Shown in pieces: positions 13,401-23,210 of a stretch of 64,000 bases of DNA. Position 1 is the stretch's first letter; each line of letters starts with the position of its first letter. Source of the stretch: Terfezia claveryi. Lineage: Eukaryota; Ascomycota; Pezizomycetes; Pezizales; Pezizaceae. Below the pieces are notes generated by a model. The model was not told the DNA's origin and made no database searches. It worked only from the letters and a program-made list of their open reading frames with translations. Made by a program: the position numbers and the translations under genes. The stretch lies in the NCBI GenBank assembly GCA_015179025.1, contig WHUX01000017.1:310001-374000 (forward strand). The letters run 5' to 3'.

Positions 13401-13923
13401 GATACTTCGGATTCGCTTAAACCTGCAACTAACTCTTGGATAGTGTATCCGTGTCGCTGAATCAGCAACCAAGAGGAAATTCATTGAGGAGATGATGAAT
13501 CCAATGGAGCTGGACAAACTGATCCGCGATTCATATGCGAACTACGTTATTCAAACTGCTGTATGTCTAGTTCTGTACCAAGTCATCGCTTGGCACGTGA
13601 TATTAACCTTGATCTAGCTCGATTATGCAGATGCCGCAACTCGACAACAACTGGTTGACAATATCCGCCCAATCTTGCCAGGTATTCGGTTGACTCCCTA
13701 TGGCCGAAGGATCCAGTCAAAGATCCAACTAGCTGGTAATCAAAATAATACAACCTTCAGCAATAATCCTGCTCCTCCGCGTGTGCCAAGTACTCCAACG
13801 CGAAGCACAACCTTCAACACTAGTAACGGTACACAAGGGCGCCCTTCTCCTCCTGTCCAGCAATACCCAGTTCCAGCTTTTCGTTCTGCCGATTTAGGGC
13901 CAGCTTTTACAACGTTTTCTTGA
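10478..13923 (+). CDS. Pumilio-family (PUF) RNA-binding protein
   Basis: PUF proteins bind UGUA-type elements in 3' UTRs and repress or localise mRNAs in the cytoplasm. Twelve exons fitted by frame closure: 10478-10777, 10822-10833, 10889-11599, 11655-12089, 12151-12391, 12441-12611, 12665-12831, 12888-13001, 13051-13237, 13290-13393, 13444-13560 and 13618-13923. They give 954 residues. The N-terminal half is disordered and Ser/Pro/Gln-rich, with a short coiled coil (ITKENEKLQESKRRMQVELE). The Pumilio domain spans about residues 567-880, with repeats such as LCKDQHGCRYLQKKLEE, DPFGNYLCQKLLEYA, LNQHGTRALQKMIEY, DLNGNHVIQKCLNRL, THRHGCCVLQRCIDH, DPFGNYVVQYILDQEE, KQKFSSNVIEKCIRVA and DSYANYVIQTALDYA, so eight repeats. 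NYVVQ/NHVIQ/CRYLQ triplets are typical base-contact sets. Repeat order suggests the Mpt5/Puf4 group. The 12-bp second exon (KFQA) is inferred from phase. Confidence 0.93.
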
Positions 13924-16002
13924 ACGGCTTGATTTGGTTCCAGCACAGCCATCATGGGATGATACCGGAACGTTTATTGATATTGGATCATACAATACCT
14001 TAGCATCTGCTTTACCTAATAGCATCCCTGGGCATTACGGGTTATGGGCACTTATCCTTTCACTGTCCTACTTGTCTTTTCTCTCTGGCTTTTTATTATC
14101 ATATTTCTTCAAAGGGTTACTGTCTAAAACTGGATGGGCGGGGGTACAGCATCATGTCAAGATAACGATGGGCACGGTTTGTAAGCTGTATAGTAGATGC
14201 GCTGTGGGACTGTAGAGTATTTGGTTGGCTGTATAGACTATAAGTTGTCTACTTTTGCTTGTTTACGCGTTTTATTCACAATATGGCCATGGGGACTTTT
14301 TTCTTTTCTGTTCTTCATTTCTTCCTATTGTCTTGCTCTTTACATTAAGGCGGTTTTATTTCCTTCATGCTCCTCGGCCATGTCATGCCCGTAACGAACT
14401 TCCATTCATGTTCATTCTCCATGTAGTTTAAAGAAACAGCCTGATCCTTTGTTTATCAATAGGATCTTTCTATTTTTACCCCTTTTAATTGGCAGGTTAG
14501 GTATGTTAGGTATCCCTTTCTACTCGATGCTTGGTTTCAGTTTCCTCGGCACTTTGATGTTATTATTATGGGGCAATGTGATTTCTTTCAACTGACGCCT
14601 TTTAGGAAGAGTGTATACTTATCCCTTCACCGGTAGTAGTCTAACGCCTCTGCTGTACCATGATAGAGTGTGAGGTATTTCAGTGGAATGGGGAACTGTA
14701 TTTCTATCTTCTGGTTGGGATCAAGCCCATGACTGTAACGATGGGGCAATTTATTCTCAGGTTTCAAACTCCATGAGTTGTATTAGTAGCTATAATTCGT
14801 CTAAAACAGAGGAACATTTTGATCCGAGACACTGATAGAAATCAACGATATTTCATTAGGTCATTGCAATCTCGGCTCCTTCTTTTTGCGGGGCGAAAAC
14901 GTTGGGGTACAGAGTGCGATGACGTCATTGGTTGCCTGACACACGCAACTGCATAGTGCGGGGTTGATACTGTACTTATGTATGTACTTATGTATTTACT
15001 TTTTATGACTGGGGCTGTATGCCAGGGTATGCATTCAGGACCTGGGAGCAAATAAGGGCATTACCCTGAGTTTAGGTCGGCAGGTGGCCATTTGAATCAA
15101 GGCGTCACATGTAAATTTGTGTCATACCGCATACAGAGTTTGAGTCATAAACATACATATGCATATTTGTATCTTACGGTTAATGGGGATTTTTTCTTAT
15201 ATCGTTACCTACATAATCCCGGGTATTTTAAAACATTATCTTACTCAAGTAATACGGTAAGATCTACTTAGCTCACGTGTTTCAGCCTCCCATGCCGCAT
15301 GGCAATAAGGTCAGTCGTTTTGTCAGAATGAGCCGTGCCTCAAACACTTCACCTGATAAATAGATATATCTTCTCCTAAAATACAATGGCAAAGGCCTCA
15401 AAAAAGGCTTTTCTCTACCCAGTATACGGGACTTGAAGCAGCCTGTGTTCTGTCCTGCCCAGGAATTGGTATTCCTGCGTGGGCGGGCCACTCCAGGTAG
15501 TGGCACATGGTGGTGGATATGCGTATACAGGCCAGTTAAGGTACTAGGTGGCGAGCTAGTAGGCTTGCCACGTGATACATATGCTGGCCAGTTAAGTAAG
15601 GTAGGCTCACCGTGAAGAGTCTGATAGAGAAGCTCTCAAAACTGCGACCTACTCCAACGTGTTCAAAAAAAATACTAATAGGACTCGTCATAATATGTGA
15701 AACGGTATGAACAACAATATAACATTGAGGTTATTGCCATTGGAGATATTATTGTTAGTTTACATATATGTCGACAAGATAGATATGGTACTGCTGATCG
15801 AACGCTTCTTGTTCGAAAACCTCATCCTGATCGACATGCTTTATTAACTGTTGGATCAGCACTATCTAACTCGTGAGCTACTAGGTACGCATTCAACATT
15901 CGAACCGTAAAGGGATTTAATATTTTTACTTCTGAGTGTGCATGGCCTGGCATTGCGCGAATCGTTATTTCCATTAAGCTAATGTCAATTACGGAGCGCC
16001 TT
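13924..16002. other. Gene-free stretch downstream of the PUF gene
   Basis: The first several hundred bases are T-rich and probably form the PUF 3' UTR. The remainder has only short frames. One minus-strand frame at 15822-16007 (SVIDISLMEITIRAMPGHAH and onward) reads like protein but resembles nothing I know, and may be part of the decayed sequence next to the repeat island. Confidence 0.4.
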
Positions 16003-16168
16003 GGCAAGGCAAAACTACCGCAGATTTCAAAATTTGATTGACCGGCTCTAGTTAAGCCTGCTTAGTAACATTGAGATTACGTCTCAGCATTCACAACTAA
16101 ACTCGGCAGGGAGTGTTACTGAACTACATTTGGGGGATTATAGAGCTGCTCATACAGTAGTCTCGATC

Positions 16169-16173
16169 ACTCA
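16169..16173. repeat. Target-site duplication ACTCA, left copy
   Basis: Five bases, ACTCA, immediately outside the left LTR, repeated exactly at 23206-23210 outside the right LTR. Five bp is the usual duplication length for copia-type integrases, so the two LTRs belong to one insertion. Confidence 0.88.
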
Positions 16174-16458
16174 TGTAAGATTACGAGGTTATGCAGCGAA
16201 GGAATCGTGAAGATAATTGATCGTGTATATTCAGAAGAGGAGAGATATCTAGATATTGCTATAGACTTATTGCTATAGTCCTACTAGTACTCTATAGAAG
16301 AATCTCATTTTTCCTACGATATATCCAGCTCCTTATATCTTGCTTTCCCTAATTGAGACCGGCCTCTTTAGGATCCTTGATCCTACCCTAGTTTCCGCAG
16401 AATTCAAACTGTCCTATCTCAGCTAACAATGTTTCATGGGCCAAGAGTAATTCCAACA
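16174..16458 (-). repeat. 3' LTR of the copia element
   Basis: 285 bp, TG...CA ended on the minus strand. It aligns over its length with 22925-23205. I count ten single-base differences, all transitions, plus a 3-bp and a 1-bp indel, which points to deamination-type decay rather than random error. Confidence 0.9.
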
Positions 16459-16471
16459 CTCTCCCCTACTT
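16459..16471 (-). other. Polypurine tract of the copia element
   Basis: Minus-strand AAGTAGGGGAGAG lies directly upstream of the 3' LTR start (TGTTGG). This is where the plus-strand DNA primer is expected in LTR retrotransposons. It supports the LTR boundary. Confidence 0.7.
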
Positions 16472-16477
16472 GAGCGC

Positions 16478-16830
16478 TCATACATTCATTCCGGCTGTCA
16501 TTAGTTCTTCTTCCATTATGTCTAAAATCGGGGTGTCATAACTGTTGACATCTATCTGTCTTTCCAGCCATTCACAGAGGTCATTGGCAAGAGCTTCGTC
16601 AGAAGATCTGCTAGGTTGTCTTTCCCTAGTATCATCCATATCTTCAAGTGCCCTAGTCGTACTTGCTGTCGGAGATAGTAGAATCGATGCTCTATATGTT
16701 GGCTCCTCCATGCAAATTTGGTAGCTTTACTTAAATTGTAAGCTCCTTCACTATCCATTACTAAAGTTGGTACATTCACTATTCCTAGCTTCAAGAGAAA
16801 TCAGGCTGCATCCTTTACTCCCTCGCAGTC
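16478..16830 (-). pseudogene. Copia RNase H remnant
   Basis: Minus-strand translation gives SEGAYNLSK, then RSQHIEHRFYYLRQQV and GKDNLADLLTKLLP. These are the signature end motifs of copia RNase H (DN..A..L..N, KHID.R.HF.R and AD.LTK). The frame is broken upstream of them. It is the last coding part of the element before the 3' LTR. Confidence 0.85.
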
Positions 16831-17089
16831 GCTAATGTATTCCGCTTTGGTAATTGATAATGTCATGATATCCTACCTTCGACTATACTATCCTATTAGT
16901 TGGTTCCCCAGTATCATCAGAACTCCTGTCTATGATCAAGCTTCCTCCCTTTCGTATGATGCGTCTGCGAATATATTGATTGCCAATTCATTAGCTTCTG
17001 GCTTCTTTAATTGCAGTCCATTGTACTTTGTCGAGTACAAATACTACAAGACCTGGAGGGCTGTCTAGTAGTACTTCAGAGTATGATCC

Positions 17090-18120
17090 TTAGTCCTTTG
17101 TCCTAACAAGTTGACATGAATTGAGATCTCGGGTCTCGTCATTCGAGCGATAAAGAGTAACCCCCCTATTACTGACTGGTATTTTGCCACTTCTTCATGG
17201 CTTCCGTTGCTAGTGTATTGCTATGCATCTAGCAGCAGAGATTGCTTTTCTCCAAGAATACCATGTTGATTAATCTAGGGTAAGAAGCTTTTCGTCATTA
17301 ATTCTATAAAGCAAGTTTGTATCAGTACAACTTGTCCTTTTGACCAATATAGTTCCATCCCAAGTATATTCAAGAGTTTCCCTCGTTTGTCTAGCTAAAC
17401 TCTTCCTTCAATGCCTTTCTCTACTCTGTCGAGATCTTCTTCTGTAGGGGCGATTTCGAGAAGATCATCGACATGAGTCCCAATCACAATATCATGACTT
17501 TGGGTAGTGTAGGTTCCTTTATCTCCTATGCACTAGTATATTCCGAGTGTGGAGAGGATATCGCAGAGAGTTTTGAACCATTCATAGCCAGCTTGCTTTA
17601 GACTATAGAAAGCTTTATCAAGCTTCCAGTACTCAACCTCTCCTTCCTTATTTATGTCAGTGATATAGACATCATGTTCAAGGAGGGCTTGTAGGTATGC
17701 AGCCACAATATCCCATTGGCAAATTGCCCAATCTCGGTGGAAGGCAATAACTAGGAGGATTTTGAGCATTTCAGGATGTATTATTTATGCATAGGTTTCG
17801 TTATAGTTAACACCTACTTCTTGAGTGAACCCTCTCCCAACCTTGCGAGCTTTATATTTCTCAATGCTTCCATCTGCTTTTCTTTTGACTAGGTATACCT
17901 ATTTGGTGTCAACAATCCGTATTCCTTTGGGGATTTCGGATTTATCGATCTTGGTGTATACCCTATATCAATTCAATTGCTCTCATTCTTTAGCTCGAGC
18001 TTTAGCTCATTCTATGGCTTGTGGAGAGTTGTGGGCTTGCTTATCAGTTGGGTGATCTGGGTCAGCTCCTACTACGAATATCTTTCTCCAGACTGGCTAT
18101 TGCTCTGATTTCCTAGTACC
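17090..18120 (-). pseudogene. Copia reverse transcriptase remnant
   Basis: Best piece is 17533-17769, which contains WDIVAAYLQALLEHDVYI and LDKAFYSLKQAGYEWFKTL, matching the AYL.G and LYGLKQA..W motifs of copia RT. The catalytic region survives near 17400-17490 as IGTHVDDLL. Several stops and frame changes separate the pieces. No functional enzyme can be made from this copy. Confidence 0.85.
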
Positions 18121-18329
18121 AACCATACTTTCCTAATCTCGAGTAGTCTTTCTAGGCCTCTTTATTGGAGGTGGTGCCATGGGTTGGAGAACTGGTATTG
18201 GTAATTTTGGGTCTTTCAGGAGAATGTCGTTTTCCCTAGACCCTTCGCTAGGGGCTTCATCTGGAGATTCTGAGCTGCTAGTCTCCAAAATTTCTATAGG
18301 GACTGGCCGGAGGGCGAACTTAATCTGGC

Positions 18330-19400
18330 CAGTGTCTGTTTGCACCTAGTAGCTTTCAAAGCTTTCTATATAACCAATTATATTGGCTTCATAGCTTCTT
18401 GGAGAGAGCTTATCGGAGATGTCATAGTTAAAGTAGAGGACTCTCTGTCCAAATGGTCTTAACTTTGTCCGCTCGGTTTCCAGGTCCTTTTTGAGTATGA
18501 TTTCTATGGGGGTTTTCCCTTGAAGAGTTTTATAGGGAATCCGATTCTTTATATAGGCTGCCCAGCTCGAAGCTTTGTCACACAGGCCTTTAGGTAAAGC
18601 TGACCCTATTAGAGTGGTCCTACTCATAGTAAGAATCGTTTGGTTGGCTCGTTCGATTATAGCATTTGTTTCACTATACTTCGGGATAGTTTCTTTAGAG
18701 GTTATGTCTCGTTGCTTTAGCTTTTCTTGAAGCTCATTATTACGGAATTCTCCTCCCCAGTCTGCTTGGATTTGGCTGACTTGTAGGTTTGTAGCTGCTT
18801 CTAGTTTATTGATTATTTTGATTAATGTTTTTCCAGTCTCGCTCTTCTTCCGAAAGGGCTGTATAGCTATATACCAGCTGAAATCATCTACAATCACTAG
18901 CAGATATTGATATTGTTTGCTAGGAGTGGGAGGTTCGATTGGCCTAACAAGGTCTACATGGACCTATTCTAGAAGTCAGTTTGTTCTGATCTGTAGATCT
19001 TTAGGCTGCTTAGGTGTAGCCGGTTTGGTGGCCTTCCCTTATTCACACGCTTTGCATCGGATCTTCTCTTTCTGATCCTTCGGATATTCAGGGAGAGTTT
19101 TAAGAGTGTTATAGGAAATGTATCCATACCTTTCGTGCAAGATGATTGCAGCTTCTTTTTTCTTGATCTTTTTTATCCCTGCTCCCTTCTAGTTTTCAAC
19201 TGTATTCTCAGGCTTGATCCATATCACATCAATATCTCGATCTATTTTGTAGAGTATTTTCCTTCCTGTTTTTAGCTCTATCTTGCCCTTTTTTCCTTGC
19301 ATAACAAAGTCTTCTAGTATCCGAAGGCCGCTAATAATATTGCTGTATGTGGGGTCATATAAGCATCACTCGTGGCAGATATTGCAGCCATTGTGTCTAA
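18330..19400 (-). pseudogene. Copia integrase and gag-pre-integrase remnant
   Basis: The frame at 18346-18897 has the rve integrase core: VDDFSWYIAIQPFRKKSET, IQADWGGEFRNNELQE (second catalytic Asp region) and ETNAIIERANQTIL (catalytic Glu region). Upstream, near 19030-19180, LHERYGYISYNTLKTLP followed by RCKACE gives the HHCC-type zinc region of gag-pre-integrase. Stops interrupt the join between them. The domain lies before RT, as in copia. Confidence 0.88.
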
Positions 19401-19488
19401 AGACTAGAGTTCCTATAGTGTGGCAAATGGATTCGGTTTGATCATGAGCAGATACCTTGATACTGAGGTTGTGTTAGACATCGGTAAG

Positions 19489-20496
19489 TCAGTCATATTC
19501 ATTGGTCGTATGGTGGGTGGCTGCTATATCATATTCATAACATCCTTTACATTTTACCCTTGTTTTCCCAATCCGAACAACCTTAATAGTGACTCCTTCT
19601 TCATTAGATTCTTCATTGTCAGAATCTTCCTTCTTAGCCTTCTTGACTTTTCTCTTTTTGCACTTTTTGGTAAAGCACTCGGATTCTGTGTGGTTGAGTC
19701 CTTTCCATCCTTTGCTGATGCAGTAGTCATATCTTTTGCCATTATCTCCTTGATCCCGTCCCCTGCCAGCTCCTGTCTTGAGCACTACTAAGTTTTGTAC
19801 TGAATCTCCAGTATTATCTCCTCTCCTTTTCCCCTTTTGCCTACTTGAGATGTATGTCTTGAGATGTATAGTGATATTGCCATAGGTAAGTCCACTCTTC
19901 ATCTGGATATTTTCAATAAGAGTATTGTAGTAGGGCGGAAGAGTGGCTAGCAGAAATATCCCTTTGGCTTGGTCATTTTTGCTTAAGCCTGTCAATATTA
20001 TTTCGAATTCTTTAAGGTCGTCTGGGATTGTTTCTCCTAGTATAGATCTCATGAATCCCCACTTTTTGTTGAACTTACTAATATGTTCTTCAATTGAACT
20101 ATTTCTATTGTCATAGCTGAGTTTGATGACTCCAATAAGTAGAGCTCTGAGTGTGGTAATAGTCTTGCCTTCGAATTTGGCCTTCAGCTCTTTATAGGCT
20201 TCGTTAGCTGTTCTGGCTAGTCCGATGATATCTACAACCTCTTTCTCGCAATTTCTTTTCATTGTAAGGATTGCGAAGTTGTTGTCTTTCTTCCAGACTT
20301 TAGCATTTGCATCTCTGGCTTTTCCAGTGGCTGTGGGATCTGGATCTTGGATATCCCCAGTGACAATTTCTCATATTGTCTCATCTTTGTGTTCATAGCT
20401 GCTAAGCGTTTGCTCAATAGATAGTATCCACTGAGCATAGTCCTATTGTCCGCTAAGCTTGGGCTCGATCTTTGGGATTGATCGTTCTTTAGACAT
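19489..20496 (-). pseudogene. Copia gag and protease remnant
   Basis: Translation starts at an ATG at 20494-20496 (MSKERSIPKIEPKLSGQ) and is soon broken by TAG and TGA. The open part from 20262 has the UBN2/gag pattern ANEAYKELKAKFEG, FNKKWGFMRSIL and LATLPPYYNTLIENIQ, then a CCHC-like knuckle (YDYCISKGWKGLNHTESEC) and a Lys-rich tail. DIAATHH at the end stands where copia protease has D(S/T)GA(T/S)HH. A TAG and a TGA near the start sit where Gln/Trp and Arg codons are expected, as after C-to-T change. Confidence 0.82.
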
Positions 20497-20538
20497 AGTT
20501 ACTGGAGGTGGTGTTGGTCATCAGAAAGATTTTAGCTT

Positions 20539-20567
20539 GCGTTGTGTGCACGGCGTGCACACAACGC
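20539..20567. repeat. 29-bp near-perfect palindrome
   Basis: Arms of 14 bp (GCGTTGTGTGCACG and its exact inverse) around a single G. It lies about 40 bp upstream of the gag start, at the edge of the segment holding the tandem arrays. It could be a terminal hairpin of a nested element or a recombination scar. The structure is directly visible; the role is not. Confidence 0.9.
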
Positions 20568-20989
20568 CAATTTGCAAAACTCCGCGTTACAACAAGATCT
20601 CTCTCACATAACGCACTTCCTACAACGCTGATACTTACAATTCAATCTCGTCTCGCACTCTCACAATATGCAATCGGACGTTGTGTGCCCCATTCCCAAC
20701 GTCTTCCTCTTCACACATCCGCTTCCAACACTCTTTCACCCAACTCAACATTATGATTGCGAGCCTATTACTTGTGACCTTCAGAAGGCAGACTAGTCCC
20801 TCCTCATGTTGTAATTGCAAGCTCATTACCTGTAACCATCTGAAGGCACAATACCCCCTCCTAACTGTTGTCATTGACACTGCACTTTTTTACTCTCGCA
20901 CCTGCATTTTATGCATTTCCAAAAATGTCTTGATTCTCATGATAATATCTAAATCTAGCTAAATAAACAACTATGATCGCACCCCTAAA

Positions 20990-21440
20990 ATCACCGTGCA
21001 AATACCCCATATATCCGACCGTGCAAATAGCCCTAGAAATCAGCGTGCAAATAGCCCACATACCCGCGTGCAAATAGCCCTAGAAATCAGCGTGCAAATA
21101 GCTCATATATCTGCGTGCAAATAGCCCTCGAAATCAGCGTCCAAATAGCCTAGAAGTCAGCGTCCAAATAGCCCTAGAAATCTGAGTGCAAATAGCCCAT
21201 GTATCCGACTGTGCAAATCAGCCTGGAATCCACCGCCCAAATCAGCCTGGAATCGAGCGAGCAAATCAGCCTGGAATCGAGCGAGCAAATCAGCCTAGAA
21301 TTGAGCGAGCAAATCAGCCTGGAATCGAGCGAGCAAATCAGCCTAGAATTGAGCGAGCAAATCAGCCTAGAATCGAGCGAGCAAATCAGCCGGCAATCGA
21401 GCGAGCAAATCAGCCTAGAATTCAGCGCGCAAATGAGCAA
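20990..21440. repeat. 24-bp tandem repeat array in two sub-families
   Basis: From about 20990 to 21204 the unit is CGTGCAAATAGCCCTAGAAA plus TCAG (24 bp, some 23). From 21205 to about 21440 it changes to GCAAATCAGCCTGGAATCGA plus GCGA. There are about 18 units in all, most diverged at the outer end. The second block is open on both strands because 24 is divisible by three, which makes long shadow frames with 8-residue repeats (ANQPGIER). I do not regard these as genes. Confidence 0.92.
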
Positions 21441-21639
21441 GAAAATGAGCGACAAAATGAGCAAGAAAATGAGTGAGAAAATGAGCGAGCACACAACCTC
21501 CGTACAGTGGTGCAAATAAGCAGAGGAATCAGTGCATACCGGTATTCTGAAGCAATGACAGGAAAAAAACTCTAAGTCCCAGGCGGCCACACTTTTGAAG
21601 AAGGGTACCCGCGCGCCCCCTATTCTCGCGAGCCCCCTA

Positions 21640-21735
21640 ATGTCCAATCCAGTTCCTGCGGTCTCAGAACCAGTTCCTGCTGTCTCAGAACCAGTTCCCG
21701 CTGTCTGAGGACCAGCCCCCGCTGTCTAACAATCA
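21640..21735. repeat. 21-bp tandem repeat, about four units
   Basis: Units of the form GTCTCAGAACCAGTTCCTGC plus T, becoming more diverged to the right. It lies between the 24-bp array and a third array, all inside the copia leader segment. Confidence 0.88.
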
Positions 21736-21847
21736 GCTCATAGCTGGTGTTGGAATAATCCCTGTGGTATCGGGTTTGAGCTCCTCCAGGCATGTGCACC
21801 ACCTAGTACAGTGGAGGAAATAGCTGTATGTGGTAAACATGAACATA

Positions 21848-21931
21848 GACTGGATTCGGTCAGTAATAGACTGGATTCAGTCGGTGATAGACTGGATTCG
21901 GTCGGTAATAGACTGGATTCGGTCGCTAATG
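21848..21931. repeat. 21-bp tandem repeat, four units
   Basis: Four units of AGACTGGATTCGGTCGGTAA plus T with one or two changes each, followed by a shorter echo (GATTGTAGTGGTCCGATAG type). Third tandem array within 1 kb. Confidence 0.88.
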
Positions 21932-22422
21932 ACTAGATTGTAGTGCTCCGATAGGATTGTAGTGGTCCGATAGATTGTAGTAGTTCTAGTAGATGAGGTA
22001 TTAGTAGTACATAGCTAAAGGGTCAGGAATACTTAAGAGTGTGGACAACGGACATGATGTGCAGAGAGAACTCGTTAGGAACAAATTGCATGAAAGAGTG
22101 GCATTGGGAACGACGTTGAGCCAACTTATAAAGAAAAATGAGAATGTGCGCACAATATAGTTGGTAACGCACATAAGAAGGATCTGCACAGCTAAGCATT
22201 AGCAATGCAGACAACGTCTAAAAGACATATTGACGTTGCAATGCTTGCGGGCGCGTTGCAAGGTAAGAAAATTTTTGCTGATGGTGAATCTGGTGGTGGA
22301 GGAGGTGGAGTTCTTGCTCTTCACCCTCTTCTTCGTTGGATCTGAATGTTGACTGGGAGATTTGGATATTCAACTTCGTGTTCTGATTCGGTTTCTGGGG
22401 CAGGTCCTGCTGTACTGCTCAT

Positions 22423-22812
22423 TTAGATGAGCGCTGGGTGTATTTGGTCGAAGCTTATTAATTTGTCCTCGTACTGGATTTCTTTGTCTAGTAGAGATGT
22501 TTCTGCTTCTTGGGTATCAAGGTCGGTTAAGAGATTTCCGAGCTCTTGATGGTTTCCTTCTTCTTCTTGGGTTCCTTTCGTCGCTAGTGCCTCATTGTAT
22601 AGCCCACTTTTCCGTAATTCCTGTTCTAGGTATTCGGTGTCTGATAGCGATTCTCTTGGGGTTGTGGTGATTCCTGAAGATTTATTTCTGGAGAGATTTT
22701 TGAAGACTTGCTTGTTCTGATGGTTTATTTTCTTTGACCAGGATCGGTGTGTAGGCATATGTATACGGAGTTTTCGCAGGGTTTCTTTATGTTGCAACGA
22801 TAGGGTGGCCAC
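22423..22812 (-). CDS. Leader ORF of the copia element
   Basis: A 129-residue open frame (MATLSLQHKETLRKLRIHMP start) that begins about 110 bp inside the 5' LTR. It is polar, with acidic and Gln/Leu-rich stretches, and has no domain I recognise. Its place, directly after the primer site, is where an element's first ORF is expected. It may be the original N-terminal part of gag, now separated from the rest by the tandem-repeat segment, or an extra element-specific protein. Function unknown. Confidence 0.45.
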   Translation of the reverse strand: MATLSLQHKETLRKLRIHMPTHRSWSKKINHQNKQVFKNLSRNKSSGITTTPRESLSDTEYLEQELRKSGLYNEALATKGTQEEEGNHQELGNLLTDLDTQEAETSLLDKEIQYEDKLISFDQIHPALI

Positions 22813-22913
22813 GGCTTTTGGGCTTCTGCTTTTTGAACGGCAGTGTTACTGGGTTGGTACCACAGATATCTCAACTGTCTTTTGTTCTTATTGCTTCTTT
22901 GCCTTGAGCACCA

Positions 22914-22924
22914 GGCTCATAACC
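22914..22924 (-). other. Primer binding site, half-tRNA iMet type
   Basis: Minus-strand GGTTATGAGCC touches the 5' LTR with no spacer. It is complementary to GGCTCATAACC, the anticodon stem-loop of eukaryotic initiator tRNA-Met. Drosophila copia is known to prime from a cleaved initiator tRNA at this internal position rather than from the tRNA 3' end, so this element probably does the same. Confidence 0.75.
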
Positions 22925-23205
22925 TGTAAGATTACGAGGTTATGCAGCGAAGGAATCGTGAAGATAATTGATCGTGTATATTCAGAAGAGGAGAGATATC
23001 TAGATATCGCTATAGACTTATTGCTATGGTCCTAGTACTCTATAGAAGAATCCCATTTTCCTACGACATATCCAGCTCCTTATATCTTGCTTTCCCTAAT
23101 TGAGACTGGCCTCTTTGGGATCCTTGATCCTACCCTAGTTTCTGCAGAATTCAAACTGTCCTATCTCAGCTAGCGATGTTTCATGGGCCGAGAGTAATTC
23201 CAACA
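22925..23205 (-). repeat. 5' LTR of the copia element
   Basis: 281 bp, TGTTGG...TTACA on the minus strand, closely matching 16174-16458. Promoter and polyadenylation signals would lie here but cannot be picked out with confidence. Confidence 0.9.
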
Positions 23206-23210
23206 ACTCA
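23206..23210. repeat. Target-site duplication ACTCA, right copy
   Basis: Exact copy of 16169-16173, directly outside the 5' LTR. Confidence 0.88.

Larger units (their letters stand above)
16174..23205 (-). mobile_element. Ty1/copia LTR retrotransposon, full length but decayed
   Basis: A 7.03-kb element read on the minus strand. It has two LTRs (22925-23205 and 16174-16458) starting TGTTGG and ending TTACA, flanked by ACTCA duplications. Coding order is gag, protease remnant, integrase, reverse transcriptase, RNase H. Integrase before RT defines the copia superfamily. A primer site GGTTATGAGCC abuts the 5' LTR and a purine tract AAGTAGGGGAGAG abuts the 3' LTR. All coding regions carry stops or frameshifts, so this copy cannot be autonomous. 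The gag start lies 2.4 kb from the 5' LTR; the space between holds a leader ORF and three tandem arrays that may be a nested insertion. Confidence 0.9.

Noticed and set aside
20990..21440. CRISPR-like array
   Set aside because: The repeats are directly adjacent with no unique spacers, and the sequence is from a eukaryote.
21174..21647. 157-codon minus-strand frame with repeated LICSLDSRLICSLNS
   Set aside because: It is the translation of the 24-bp tandem array, which is open on both strands only because the unit is divisible by three.
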